The notes under the pieces: generated by a model
The model's database searches: none
What the model was told of the DNA's origin: nothing
What the model saw: only the letters and a program-made list of their open reading frames with translations
From: Thalassococcus sp. S3
Lineage (GTDB): Bacteria > Pseudomonadota > Alphaproteobacteria > Rhodobacterales > Rhodobacteraceae
DNA length: 64,000 nucleotides
Reading direction: 5' to 3'
Assembly: GCF_004216475.1 (NCBI RefSeq)
Contig: NZ_CP022303.1
Span: 248,001-312,000 of the forward strand
Shown: positions 1 to 9,116 of the stretch, one piece after another
How the letters are laid out: each line of letters opens with the position of its first letter
Position numbering within the stretch: the first letter of the stretch is position 1
Translations under genes and position numbers: made by a program

Positions 1-448
1 GCGCCTGATAGCAATTGTTCCTGGCCGACCGGACGTGGATGTATTTTACTGCCGGATCTTCGAAGATCTGCGCGACGCGGTCCTGCATCGCCTTTGTTTC
101 CACCACTGCGCCTGTGCCGTAAACGATGCTGTCCTGATCGTTGTATCCCTTGATCAGATAGTCCGGCGAGGTTTTCAGGATCGGAGGCAGGTCTGTCTCT
201 TCGTAACGCGCGCAGGCCTTCGCACACAGAAAGATCGGTCCCGTCTCGGCATAGGGATGCAGATCCGCGAAGGGCCGGTAGGCGAGGATCAGCATCTCCT
301 CCCCTTCCGGGATATTCTCCAGGCAGTGACGGCAGGGCGTGCCGGGCCCCGGCGACACACCGCGCCGGGCGGGCTGCCCGTTTGCGTCCGGTGCGCCGTT
401 GCGAAACGCCTCGACCTCGTTGGTCGGCATGGCTTCAAATCTGGGCAT
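1..448 (-). CDS. DUF1203 family protein (3' end outside window)
   Basis: This gene runs off the left edge and 149 codons are visible. The start ATG at 448 has an AGGAG-type ribosome-binding site at 452-460. The visible protein begins MPRFEAMPTNEV, has a short Cys pair (PCRHCLENIP), then LILAYRPF, HPYAETGPIFL and the terminal pattern KYIHVRSARNNCYQA. The ordered set of blocks (P-CR-C, then L-Y-PF, P-IF, then D-V-Y-H-RNNCY) is what I recall for DUF1203 proteins, small cytosolic proteins of unknown function. It is divergent from gpmI, with about 170 bp between them. The function is unknown and the family call is fairly confident. Confidence 0.7.
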   Translation of the reverse strand, partial: MPRFEAMPTNEVEAFRNGAPDANGQPARRGVSPGPGTPCRHCLENIPEGEEMLILAYRPFADLHPYAETGPIFLCAKACARYEETDLPPILKTSPDYLIKGYNDQDSIVYGTGAVVETKAMQDRVAQIFEDPAVKYIHVRSARNNCYQA

Positions 449-620
449 CGTGGATCTCCTTTTGCATGTGCCGAACATGGCAGACCCCGCCCCTGGCCAT
501 CGACCCGGTTCCTGCGCATTGGCGCGGAGGAAAAGATGCCGCGTCGGGTGGGAAAGCGGTTCAACCCTGCGACGCGGCCCTGTAGAACGCTCCAGACTTC
601 GCAGAAGGGAAAGTTGCGCG

Positions 621-2138
621 ATGCCGACACCGAAGCCTGTTGTTCTTTGCATCCTCGATGGCTGGGGCCTGTCCGATGAGGAGAGGGGCAACGCGCCACG
701 CCTGGCCAACACTCCGAATTTCGACGCGATGTGGGCCCAGGGACCTGCTGCCCAGCTTGTCACGCATGGGCCCGATGTGGGGCTGCCCACGGGCCAGATG
801 GGCAATTCAGAGGTCGGGCACACCAATATTGGTGCAGGCCGGGTGGTGGCGATGGATCTGGGCCAGATCGACCTTGCGATCGAAGACGGTTCCTTTTTCG
901 AGAACGCCGCTCTTCAGGACTTCATCACGCGGTTGCAGGACAGCGGCGGCACGGCACATCTGATGGGCGTCGTCTCCGATGGGGGGGTGCATGGTCACCT
1001 CAACCATATCATTGCCGCGGCAAAGGCGGTTGCGGAGGCAGGCGTGCCCGTGGCCCTGCACGCCATCACCGACGGGCGCGACGTGGCGCCGAAATCGGCG
1101 GACCGCTTTGTCGAGGAGCTGACCGCGCGCCTGCCGGATGGCGCGCGCGTCGTTACGGTCGTTGGGCGCTACTTTGCGATGGACCGCGACAATCGCTGGG
1201 CACGGGTGCAACAGGCCTATGACGCGATGATTAAGGGGCAGGGGCGACATGCGCCGGATGCCGCTGCGGCGGTTGACCAGGCCTACGCCAAGGACGAGAC
1301 GGACGAATTCATCGCACCGACCGTTTTGGCGGATTATGAGGGCATGGCGGATGGCGATGGGCTCTTCTGCCTCAACTTCCGGGCAGACCGGGCGCGAGAG
1401 ATCCTCGCAGCTATCGGCCAGCCCGATTTCGATGCGTTCGACACCGGACAGCGGCCCGCGCTGGCGGCTCGTCTGGGGATGGTGGAATATTCCGATGATC
1501 ATAACGGATATATGACGACGGCCTATCCAAAGGCTGAAATCGTAAACACGCTGGGGGCTTGGGTGGCGGATCAGGGCTTGCGCCAGTTTCGTCTGGCAGA
1601 GACCGAGAAATACCCGCATGTGACGTTCTTCCTGAACGGAGGCAAGGAAGTGCCGGAGGTCGGCGAAGACCGGCACATGCCGAAGTCGCCAGATGTGGCC
1701 ACTTATGATATGCAGCCTGAGATGTCGGCAGATGACGTGACAGAACAGTTCGTTCAGGCAATCCGCGACGGTTACGATTTAATCGTGACCAACTACGCGA
1801 ACCCGGACATGGTCGGCCATACCGGCGACCTGGATGCCGCGATCGCGGCCTGCGAGGCGGTTGATCGGGGCCTCGGTCAGGTCGCCGAGGCGTTGCGTGA
1901 CGTCGGTGGAACGATGATCGTGACCGCAGACCACGGCAATTGCGAAACGATGATAGATCCCGAAACGGGCGGCGCGCATACGGCCCATACTCTGAACCCG
2001 GTGCCCGTGATCCTTGTGAACGGACCGCAGGGCGCACGGCTTCGTGATGGCCGGCTCGCTGATCTTGCGCCCAGCCTCTTGTCGTTGATGGGGCTTGCCC
2101 AGCCGGACGAGATGACAGGAGAAACCCTGATCTCATGA
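621..2138 (+). CDS. gpmI: 2,3-bisphosphoglycerate-independent phosphoglycerate mutase
   Basis: The gene encodes a 505-residue cofactor-independent mutase interconverting 3- and 2-phosphoglycerate in the cytosol. The N-terminal metal site starts VLCILDGWG, and the phospho-acceptor serine lies in GNSEVGH (about Ser63). The C-terminal phosphatase-fold metal ligands appear in TADHGNCE and GGAHTAH. Length fits the family (about 505-515). The open frame extends upstream to 339, but the ATG at 621 has an AGAAGGGA site and gives the family N terminus. Its stop overlaps the start of the next gene (ATGA), so translation is probably coupled to the envC-like gene and then ctpA. This gene order is, as I recall, common in alphaproteobacteria. 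Confidence 0.95.
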   Translation: MPTPKPVVLCILDGWGLSDEERGNAPRLANTPNFDAMWAQGPAAQLVTHGPDVGLPTGQMGNSEVGHTNIGAGRVVAMDLGQIDLAIEDGSFFENAALQDFITRLQDSGGTAHLMGVVSDGGVHGHLNHIIAAAKAVAEAGVPVALHAITDGRDVAPKSADRFVEELTARLPDGARVVTVVGRYFAMDRDNRWARVQQAYDAMIKGQGRHAPDAAAAVDQAYAKDETDEFIAPTVLADYEGMADGDGLFCLNFRADRAREILAAIGQPDFDAFDTGQRPALAARLGMVEYSDDHNGYMTTAYPKAEIVNTLGAWVADQGLRQFRLAETEKYPHVTFFLNGGKEVPEVGEDRHMPKSPDVATYDMQPEMSADDVTEQFVQAIRDGYDLIVTNYANPDMVGHTGDLDAAIAACEAVDRGLGQVAEALRDVGGTMIVTADHGNCETMIDPETGGAHTAHTLNPVPVILVNGPQGARLRDGRLADLAPSLLSLMGLAQPDEMTGETLIS

Positions 2139-3265
2139 TCCTGCGCGCTGCCCTTGTTCTTGGCCTTCTGGCCGGACCAGCCTGGTCACAGGCGACCCCG
2201 TCAGAGGCGGCGCAGGCCGCGGCGGAACAATTGTCGGATGCGACCGATAAGCTCGAAGCCGCAGAGACCGCGCGTGATCGGGTGCGCGCGCTGACATCGA
2301 CCGTTCAGGCCTATGAGGCGGGTTTGACCGCCATGCGCGACGGGCTGCGACGGGCCGCACTGCGAGAGGCCCAGCTGTCGCGCAAGCTGCAGGCGCAGGA
2401 TCAGGATATCGCCAAACTGCTCGGGACGCTGCAGACCATTGCCGCATCCCCTCCGCCGGTTCTGATGCTGCATCCCGACGGACCGATGGGAACCGCGCGC
2501 TCGGCGATGATGCTGGCCGATGTGACACCGGGGCTCAATGCCCGGGCTCAGGTGCTGCGCCGCGACCTGGAAGAGGTGCAGACCCTGCGCCTTCTTCAGC
2601 AAAACGCTGCGAACACGCTGGCCGAGGGCTTGTCGGGCGTTCAGGTGGCGCGGGCTGAGCTGAGCAAGGCCGTGGCCGACCGCACGGATCTGCCACAGCG
2701 CTTTATCGAGGATCCGGTCCGCACGGCGATCCTCATTTCCGCTGTCGAGACGCTGGACGGCTTTGCAAGCGGTCTGTCGGAAATGACAAGCGCGGACATC
2801 CCGCCGAGCAACGCCGATATCAGTGCGCAACGCGGCGATCTTCCACTGCCGGTTCAGGGTGTCATTCTCAGACGGGCCGGAGAGGCGGATGCAGCGGGGA
2901 TCACCCGTCAGGGCATGGTCATGGCGACCCGCCCGCGCGCCCTGGTGACCACGCCCACGGCGGCCACGATCCGGTATCTGGGTCCGCTTCTGGACCTGGG
3001 AAACGTGGTCATCCTTGAGCCGCAGGCAGACATGCTGATGGTGCTGTCGGGCCTCGATCAGGTCTTTGGCGCGGTGGGCCAGGTCATCCCCCGCGATGCA
3101 CCTGTCGGTTTGATGGGCGGTGCAGACCCGGAAATTGGCACGATCCTGTCAACAAGCGGTGATGGCACTGGAAGTGAGCGTTCAGAAACGCTCTATATAG
3201 AAATAAGAGAGAAGAATGCGCCGGTTGACCCGGAGATTTGGTTCAAAACGGATAAGAATGGATAA
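2135..3265 (+). CDS. EnvC-like murein hydrolase activator with degenerate LytM domain
   Basis: This 376-residue protein has an N-terminal signal peptide (about residues 1-18, ending AWSQA). A long Ala/Gln/Glu/Arg-rich coiled coil follows at about 22-200, then a C-terminal peptidase M23/LytM-like domain at about 245-360. The usual zinc-binding histidines of M23 enzymes are not visible; the blocks read LYIEIREK and MLMVLSGL where HFE-R and Y-HL would be expected. That is the EnvC/NlpD pattern, in which a catalytically dead LytM domain activates periplasmic amidases during cell separation. Role is inferred from the architecture. The gene overlaps gpmI and ends 6 bp before ctpA, so the three probably form one operon. 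Confidence 0.8.
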   Translation: MILRAALVLGLLAGPAWSQATPSEAAQAAAEQLSDATDKLEAAETARDRVRALTSTVQAYEAGLTAMRDGLRRAALREAQLSRKLQAQDQDIAKLLGTLQTIAASPPPVLMLHPDGPMGTARSAMMLADVTPGLNARAQVLRRDLEEVQTLRLLQQNAANTLAEGLSGVQVARAELSKAVADRTDLPQRFIEDPVRTAILISAVETLDGFASGLSEMTSADIPPSNADISAQRGDLPLPVQGVILRRAGEADAAGITRQGMVMATRPRALVTTPTAATIRYLGPLLDLGNVVILEPQADMLMVLSGLDQVFGAVGQVIPRDAPVGLMGGADPEIGTILSTSGDGTGSERSETLYIEIREKNAPVDPEIWFKTDKNG

Positions 3266-3271
3266 CACCGC

Positions 3272-4645
3272 ATGAGAAACATCGTGATCGTGGCGCTTGC
3301 CGGCATTGTGTCCGGCGTGATCGCCACCACGCAAGTGGCGGGTCCGCTGCTTGCGCAGGAGGGCCAGCGCAGCGCGAGTGTCTATGAGCAGCTCGACTTG
3401 TTTGGTGACATCTTTGAACGTATTCGCGCCCAGTATGTCGAGCAGGTGGACGAAGCCGAACTGATCGAAGCCGCGATTGATGGCATGCTCACCTCGCTTG
3501 ATCCGCATTCCAGCTATTTGTCGCCGGACGATGCCGCGCAGATGCGTGTGCAGACACGCGGGGAGTTTGGTGGCCTCGGGATCGAGGTCACGCAGGAGGA
3601 AGGCTTTGTCAAAGTCGTCTCCCCGATCGATGGCACCCCGGCCGATGAGGCGGGGATCGAAGCGGGCGACTATATCACCCACGTGAATTCGGAAAGCGTT
3701 CTGGGCCTTACCCTGGACGAGGCGGTTGATCTGATGCGCGGCCCCGTCGGGTCCGAGATCGTGATCACCGTGGTGCGGGAAGGAGAGCAGGAGCCTTTCG
3801 AGGTCTCGATCATCCGGGACACGATCAAGCTGACTGCCGTCCGCTCCCGCACGCAAGGCGAAAGCGTTGTCCTGCGGGTGACGACGTTCAACGACCAAAC
3901 CACACCCAACCTCGAAGCCGGGTTCCGCGAACAGGTCGAGGAAGCGGGCGGGATCGACAATATCAACGGCATCGTGCTGGACCTGCGTAACAATCCCGGT
4001 GGCTTGTTGACCCAGGCCATCCGTGTCTCTGATGCGTTCCTCGAAAAAGGGGAAATCGTCAGCACACGAGGTCGGGCGGCCGAAGATGGAGAGCGGTTCA
4101 ACGCAACCCCCGGTGATCTGGCACAGGGCAAGCCGATCGTTGTCCTGATCAATGGCGGTTCCGCTTCGGCCTCCGAGATCGTGGCCGGTGCGCTGCAGGA
4201 TCATCGCCGCGCCATTGTGGTCGGAACCAAGAGCTTTGGTAAAGGCTCGGTCCAGACGGTGATGCCGCTACGCGGCGATGGCGCGATGCGTCTGACTACG
4301 GCACGTTACTACACGCCGTCGGGCCGGTCGATCCAGGCCCTGGGCGTGTCGCCCGACATCGTCGTTGAACAACCCCGGCGCCGTCCGGCCAGCGAAGAGG
4401 ACGAGGACGCGAACCCGCTGAGCCGCTCGGAGGCTGATCTCAGGGGCCGTCTGAACAACGACAGTCTGAGCGAGGACGAAATCCGTCAGATCGAAGAGGA
4501 TCGTGCAAAAGCCGAAGCCGCAGCCGACCTGAGAGAGGAAGACTATCAGCTCGCCTATGCGATCGACATCCTGAAAGGTCTGTCCGCGCTTGGACCGGCA
4601 GCCTCGCTTGGCCAGCCTTCCGCGCTCAACAGCCTCGACCGATAA
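3272..4645 (+). CDS. ctpA: carboxy-terminal processing protease (S41 family)
   Basis: The 457-residue protein starts with a hydrophobic signal/anchor (about residues 3-28). The PDZ domain has FGGLGIEV and GIEAGDYI blocks at about 95-185. The S41 catalytic core contains VLDLRNNPGGLL, then GGSASASEIVAGAL with the nucleophilic serine, and SFGKGSVQT with the general-base lysine. It should cleave C-terminal tails of periplasmic proteins. The C-terminal 90 residues are acidic and helical, a common tail in alphaproteobacterial homologues. It is the last gene of the gpmI operon and is followed by a strong terminator. Confidence 0.93.
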   Translation: MRNIVIVALAGIVSGVIATTQVAGPLLAQEGQRSASVYEQLDLFGDIFERIRAQYVEQVDEAELIEAAIDGMLTSLDPHSSYLSPDDAAQMRVQTRGEFGGLGIEVTQEEGFVKVVSPIDGTPADEAGIEAGDYITHVNSESVLGLTLDEAVDLMRGPVGSEIVITVVREGEQEPFEVSIIRDTIKLTAVRSRTQGESVVLRVTTFNDQTTPNLEAGFREQVEEAGGIDNINGIVLDLRNNPGGLLTQAIRVSDAFLEKGEIVSTRGRAAEDGERFNATPGDLAQGKPIVVLINGGSASASEIVAGALQDHRRAIVVGTKSFGKGSVQTVMPLRGDGAMRLTTARYYTPSGRSIQALGVSPDIVVEQPRRRPASEEDEDANPLSRSEADLRGRLNNDSLSEDEIRQIEEDRAKAEAAADLREEDYQLAYAIDILKGLSALGPAASLGQPSALNSLDR

Positions 4646-4663
4646 GCTCAACCGAAAAGAATG

Positions 4664-4695
4664 TCCCGGCTTGCGGATCGCGAGCCGGGATTTTT
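4664..4695 (+). terminator. Rho-independent terminator after ctpA
   Basis: A perfect 8-bp stem (TCCCGGCT at 4664-4671, AGCCGGGA at 4683-4690) with an 11-nt loop is followed directly by TTTTT. It lies 19 bp after the ctpA stop and separates that operon from the TAXI-TRAP genes. Confidence 0.88.
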
Positions 4696-4792
4696 CATGC
4701 GGTTTTCCCTTCTCTCTCGCGGCCAAGCTCTTCATAGTCGTGCAAAGGCACGATGGGAGTGCCGCCGGATTATGTCTGTGGGAGGACGGTAT

Positions 4793-5746
4793 ATGACATT
4801 TTTCAAACCCTTTGCTGTCGTGGCGGCGCTGGCCGTGGCCGCGGCACCCGCCTTTGCGGAAAGCCGCGTTACGTACAAATCGGCCAAGTCGGCCTCGTCT
4901 TACTATCAGATGGCCGTACAGATCGCCGAGGCGATGAAGGCCGGCTCGGGCAATGAGATCATTGTCACGGTCGAGGAAAGCCAGGGTTCGGTTCAAAATG
5001 TGATGGAGGTGAAAGCCCGCGGCGCGGATTATGTCTTTACGACGCCGCCGGCGCTGGTGCGTCTGGCACAGGGCGGCAAGGCCATGTTCGAGGGCAAGGG
5101 TGACCCGGCCTTCGACGAGATCCGCGCGCTGTTCCCGATCCCGTCCCTGACCATGCATTTCGTTGTCTCCGAGGCGTCGGGCATCACCGATTTCGCAGGT
5201 CTTGAAGGCAAGACCGTCCTTCTGGGCAAGGGGTCCTTCGGTGCACGTGAAGGGGCAAAGTATCTTGGTCTCTTCGGGCTTGAGGGCAAGGTTGAATTGG
5301 CGGAGGTCGAGCTGTCGAATGCCGTGCCCGCGCTGAAAAACGGGCAGATCGACGCCTTTGTGACCGCAGGCTCTTTCCCCGCGCCCAACGTGATCGAGGC
5401 TGCGGCCTCGACCGGTGTGACGGTCCTGTCGCTGAGCGACGAACAGATCGCCCAGACCAAGCGGGCACGGCTGGTCATCCCGGCGGGCACTTATGCCGGT
5501 CAGGAGGAGGATATCGTGACAACCTCCCTTCCCGTTGTGGCCTACACGACGACCAAGATGGACGAGGAAACGGCGTATCAACTCACCAAGACATTCTGGG
5601 AGGGTAAGGCCGCAATGGGAGAGGCCGCACCCTGGTGGAACGGTGTCGATGAAAGCCTGATGGCCAACATCACCGGCAAGCTGCATCCGGGTGCCATCCG
5701 TTACTACAAAGAGGCCGGTATGGCCCTGACCGACGCGCAGATGTAG
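4793..5746 (+). CDS. TAXI family TRAP transporter solute-binding protein
   Basis: This 317-residue periplasmic receptor has a clear signal peptide (MTFFKPF, hydrophobic core, cleavage after AFAES). The TAXI-type receptor fold shows in SSYYQMAVQIAEAM, VEESQGSVQNVMEV and GKTVLLGKGSFGAREGAK. The frame is open upstream, but the ATG at 4793 has GGGAGGA at 4780-4786 and gives the signal peptide. Immediately downstream is the fused TRAP permease, so the pair should be a complete sodium-coupled importer. The substrate cannot be told from sequence; TAXI receptors are often linked to small organic acids or amino acids. Confidence 0.9.
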   Translation: MTFFKPFAVVAALAVAAAPAFAESRVTYKSAKSASSYYQMAVQIAEAMKAGSGNEIIVTVEESQGSVQNVMEVKARGADYVFTTPPALVRLAQGGKAMFEGKGDPAFDEIRALFPIPSLTMHFVVSEASGITDFAGLEGKTVLLGKGSFGAREGAKYLGLFGLEGKVELAEVELSNAVPALKNGQIDAFVTAGSFPAPNVIEAAASTGVTVLSLSDEQIAQTKRARLVIPAGTYAGQEEDIVTTSLPVVAYTTTKMDEETAYQLTKTFWEGKAAMGEAAPWWNGVDESLMANITGKLHPGAIRYYKEAGMALTDAQM

Positions 5747-5752
5747 CATCTC

Positions 5753-5772
5753 GGTCCGCCACATGGCGGGCC
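5753..5772 (+). other. intercistronic hairpin between receptor and permease
   Basis: GGTCCGCC (5753-5760) pairs with GGCGGGCC (5765-5772) around an ACAT loop, including one T-G wobble. There is no T-tract. Hairpins here can protect the receptor mRNA or lower permease synthesis relative to the receptor; this role is inference. Confidence 0.5.
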
Positions 5773-5782
5773 GCTTCCAATC

Positions 5783-7549
5783 ATGACGGAAACCGAAACC
5801 AGATGGGACAGTCTCTGGGTCACCTTTGCGGTGGCCCTTGTCGTGTTTCACATCGGGCTGATCTTCTGGGGCCTCGTGCCCAACCTCGTCAGCCGCCCGC
5901 TGCATCTGGCGTTCGTGTTACCTTGGATTTTCCTCTATGGCGCGCGGGGCTGGTCCTGGGTCAGCGGCGCTATTCTGACCGCCATAGGCGTGAGTGCTTG
6001 CCTTTGGATCGCGTGGAACCACGATGCGCTGAGCGATCAATACGGGTTTCTTGAGAACAACTTCCAGATCGCTCTCGCCATCGTGCTTCTGCTGATCGTT
6101 CTTGAAGCCGCGCGTCGCGCCATCGGCTGGCCACTTCCGGTCGTTGCCGCCCTGGCTTTGCTCTACGCGCTCTATGGTCAGCATATTCCGGGTGAGTTTG
6201 GCCATTCCGGCACGCCAATAAAGAGCTTTCTGGGCACCATGACCATTGCCGAGGGTGGGATCTGGGGCACGCTGACGGCGGTTTCTGTCGGGGTGGTGGC
6301 CATCTTTGTCATCTTCGGCGCGGTGCTGAATGCGGGTGAGGCTGGGCAGGGTTTCATGAACGTTGCCGCAGCCGCCGCGGGGCGGCTGAAAGGCGGGGCG
6401 GCGAAAGTGTCGGTCATCTCGTCCGCGCTTTTCGGATCGATCTCCGGCTCGGCGTCGGCCAATGTCGCCTCGACCGGCGCGATCACGCTGCCCGCGATGA
6501 CATCGCTTGGCTATCCCAAACGTCTCGCAGCCGCGACCGAAGCGGTGGCGTCCTCTGGCGGGCAGATCATGCCACCCCTCATGGGGGCAGGGGCCTTCGT
6601 GATGGTTGAGCTGACGGGTGTTCCCTACACGGGCATCATGGCGGCAGCCTTTTTGCCGGCCCTGCTTTACTTCCTCGCCGTCTGGGTCGGGATCAACGCC
6701 TATGCATCAAAGACCGAACTGCGCGGTATCGCAGCCGAAGACCGTCCGGGTCTGCGCGCCGTTGCCATAACCTCTGCGTTCTTTCTAGTTCCGTTCGGTA
6801 TCCTGCTTTGGGGTATGTTCGGTCTGCGGGTGACCCCGCAATACGCCGCGTGCCTCGCGATCTTCGCGGGCGCCTTGTTGCTTTTTACGGACCGCAATCT
6901 GCGGATCTCTCTGCCCGACACGCTGCGCCGTTACCGCCTTGCCTTGCTGACAGCCGCGCGGCAAGTGTCTCTGATCGCGGCGATCATTGTCTGTGCGTCG
7001 ATCATCATCGGCGTCCTGTCGATCACGGGACTTGGGGTCAAGATCACCTCGCTGATCCTGAGCGGGGCCGGAGGGCAGCTTTGGCCTGCGCTTTTGCTCA
7101 CGGCCCTGGCCTGCCTCATCCTCGGGATGGAGGTGCCGACGACGGCGGCTTACGTCATCTGCGTCTCTGTCGCCGGTCCGGCGCTGATCCAGCTTGGGCT
7201 GGAGCCGCTGCAGGCGCATCTCTTTGTCTTCTGGTTCGCGCTGCTCTCTACCATCACGCCGCCGGTTTGCGGTGCTGTTTTCATTGCTTCCGGCATGGTT
7301 CAGGAGAATTGGCTAAAGGTCGCTCTGACCGCAATGGCCCTCGGCGTCGGGCTTTACATCATCCCCCTCGGGATGATCGCCAACCCCGCTCTCATCGCCT
7401 TTGCCGAGACGCCGGGCCTGTCACTTCTGGCATTCATTCAGGTTGCCATTGGGCTGGCTCTGGTGTCGCGTGGATTGATCGGTCAGCATAATGCCTGGCT
7501 GCGTGCCGTTTTGGTCGCGTCTGGACTATTGATTGTTTTCGTTCTTTAA
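5783..7549 (+). CDS. TRAP transporter permease, fused 4TM/12TM subunits
   Basis: The 588-residue, strongly hydrophobic protein joins the small (DctQ-like) and large (DctM-like) subunits, as is usual for TAXI-type systems. The N-terminal part holds about four to five membrane spans. The large part carries conserved glycine/serine-rich loops such as ISGSASANVASTGAITLPAM and ASSGGQIMPPLMGAGAF, and later EVPTTAAYVI and TPPVCGAVF. It works with the preceding TAXI receptor in the inner membrane, driven by an ion gradient. The permease starts 36 bp after the receptor stop, past a hairpin. Confidence 0.92.
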   Translation: MTETETRWDSLWVTFAVALVVFHIGLIFWGLVPNLVSRPLHLAFVLPWIFLYGARGWSWVSGAILTAIGVSACLWIAWNHDALSDQYGFLENNFQIALAIVLLLIVLEAARRAIGWPLPVVAALALLYALYGQHIPGEFGHSGTPIKSFLGTMTIAEGGIWGTLTAVSVGVVAIFVIFGAVLNAGEAGQGFMNVAAAAAGRLKGGAAKVSVISSALFGSISGSASANVASTGAITLPAMTSLGYPKRLAAATEAVASSGGQIMPPLMGAGAFVMVELTGVPYTGIMAAAFLPALLYFLAVWVGINAYASKTELRGIAAEDRPGLRAVAITSAFFLVPFGILLWGMFGLRVTPQYAACLAIFAGALLLFTDRNLRISLPDTLRRYRLALLTAARQVSLIAAIIVCASIIIGVLSITGLGVKITSLILSGAGGQLWPALLLTALACLILGMEVPTTAAYVICVSVAGPALIQLGLEPLQAHLFVFWFALLSTITPPVCGAVFIASGMVQENWLKVALTAMALGVGLYIIPLGMIANPALIAFAETPGLSLLAFIQVAIGLALVSRGLIGQHNAWLRAVLVASGLLIVFVL

Positions 7550-7612
7550 GTCCCCCTTTTTGCCGGACGAGATTGCCTTATTCTGCCGCTGTTTAGAGGG
7601 ATGGAGCACAAG

Positions 7613-8476
7613 ATGATCGGATTGGTTGCCGATGTTGGCGGAACGAATACCCGCCTTGCCTTGGCCCGGTCGGGCCGGGTCGATACGGGCACGATCAAGC
7701 GGTTTGCAAACGACAGTGCCGGGAGCTTCATGGATCTGGTGCATCTGTTTCTGGAGGAGCAGGGGGGCCGCGCCATCGACGCGGCCGCCATCGCTGTTGC
7801 GGGTCCGGTGACCGCTGCGGGCGCGCAGCTCACCAATCGGGACTGGTGGATCGACGCAGGCATGCTGGCCCCTGTTGCCGGGCAGGGGCCTGTCCGCGTT
7901 CTGAACGATCTCAAGGCGCTGGGCTATGCGCTTCCTGGCATGCAGGCATCTGATCTCGATGTTGTCTCTCCGCGCTCGGGGTCTCATGTCGGAAACGGTC
8001 AGTCCCTCGTTGTCGGAATTGGAACGGGCTTCAACGTGAGCCCCGTTCTGACCGAAGGAGAGGTCACGACCTGCATGGACACCGAATACGGCCATACCGC
8101 GTTACCGCGCAGCGTTGCGGGTGATTTGGACGAAGCGGGTTTTGAAACCGTCGAGGATTGTTTTTCCGGTCGTGGTTTTGCCGCCCTCCGCACTCGTATC
8201 GGAGAGGCCGAGATCGGGGACCGTTATGCCGGGCTTATGGCGGCCATGGCGCGGGAACTGGTGCTCGCCTTCATGCCGCTGGATGGTCTTTACTTTGCGG
8301 GGAGCGTCGCGCGCGCGGTGATGCAATCCGAGGCGCGCGACCGGTTTCGCAAAGACTTCGCCCGACCGTTTGACTTGCGCGAGGATCTAAGCGGCGTCCC
8401 CGTCAGCATAATCACCGACGACTTCGCCCCGCTGAACGGATGTGCGCAGGTGTTGCGGGGTCTTGAACCGGGTTAG
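7613..8476 (+). CDS. glk: glucokinase
   Basis: The 287-residue cytosolic enzyme phosphorylates glucose with ATP. The N-terminal phosphate-1 motif is ADVGGTNTRLAL. The glucose-binding region includes LNDLKALGYAL, and the second phosphate/adenosine region VGIGTGFNVSPV and TEYGHTALP. I prefer the ATG at 7613, which has GGATGGAG at 7599-7606; an ATG at 7601 is possible but has no spacing for a ribosome-binding site. It converges on eda-edd with a 4-bp overlap of the coding ends, so the genes for glucose entry into the Entner-Doudoroff pathway lie together. Confidence 0.9.
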   Translation: MIGLVADVGGTNTRLALARSGRVDTGTIKRFANDSAGSFMDLVHLFLEEQGGRAIDAAAIAVAGPVTAAGAQLTNRDWWIDAGMLAPVAGQGPVRVLNDLKALGYALPGMQASDLDVVSPRSGSHVGNGQSLVVGIGTGFNVSPVLTEGEVTTCMDTEYGHTALPRSVAGDLDEAGFETVEDCFSGRGFAALRTRIGEAEIGDRYAGLMAAMARELVLAFMPLDGLYFAGSVARAVMQSEARDRFRKDFARPFDLREDLSGVPVSIITDDFAPLNGCAQVLRGLEPG

Positions 8477-9114
8477 TGCGCCAAGGCCGCGGCGTCGCGC
8501 GCCAGCGTTTCGATCCTCTGCCAATCCCCATTTGCCAGGGCGTCCTTCGTGGCAACCCAGGAGCCCCCGACGCAGGCCACGTTGCCAAGGCTCAGGTAAT
8601 CGATCGCATTGGACGGGCTTACACCCCCGGTCGGGCAGAACGTCACCTGCGGCAAGGGCGCCCCGATCGCCTTGAGGGCTGGCGCGCCACCGCTGGCTTC
8701 GGCGGGAAAGAACTTCTGCATCGTATAGCCGCGTTCCAAAAGCCACATCGCTTCCGTCGCCGTGGCCGCGCCGGGAAGAAGCGGCAGGTCTTCACGCTCG
8801 CATGCCTCAAGCAGCGCCTCGGTCGCGCCCGGTGACACACCGAACCGCGCACCGGCTTGCTTGGCGGCCCTGACGTCATCCGCCGTCAACAAGGTGCCCG
8901 CCCCGACAATACCGCCCTCGACAGACGCCATCTCGCGGATGGCGTCGAGCGCTGCGTCGGTTCTCAACGTCACTTCCAGCGCCGGCAATCCGCCGGCCAC
9001 CAAAGCCTCTGCCAGGGGGCGCGCGTGGCCCGTGTCAGAGATGACGAGAACCGGGACAACAGGTGCCTTGGAACAGATATCCCGGGTCAGCCGGCTTGCA
9101 TCTTGAGGGGTCAT
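8473..9114 (-). CDS. eda: KDPG/KHG aldolase
   Basis: The 213-residue class I aldolase cleaves 2-keto-3-deoxy-6-phosphogluconate to pyruvate and glyceraldehyde-3-phosphate. The catalytic Glu is in LEVTLRT and the Schiff-base lysine in QKFFPAE, with the phosphate-binding PTGGV and GGSWV loops. The gene starts 2 bp after the edd stop, so it is second in an edd-eda operon. Length fits the family. Confidence 0.93.
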   Translation of the reverse strand: MTPQDASRLTRDICSKAPVVPVLVISDTGHARPLAEALVAGGLPALEVTLRTDAALDAIREMASVEGGIVGAGTLLTADDVRAAKQAGARFGVSPGATEALLEACEREDLPLLPGAATATEAMWLLERGYTMQKFFPAEASGGAPALKAIGAPLPQVTFCPTGGVSPSNAIDYLSLGNVACVGGSWVATKDALANGDWQRIETLARDAAALAH

Positions 9115-9116
9115 TT

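Noticed and set aside
4268-5905. 545-codon minus-strand frame opposite ctpA and the TAXI receptor gene
   Set aside because: It crosses the terminator at 4664-4695 and covers two real genes. No motifs found.
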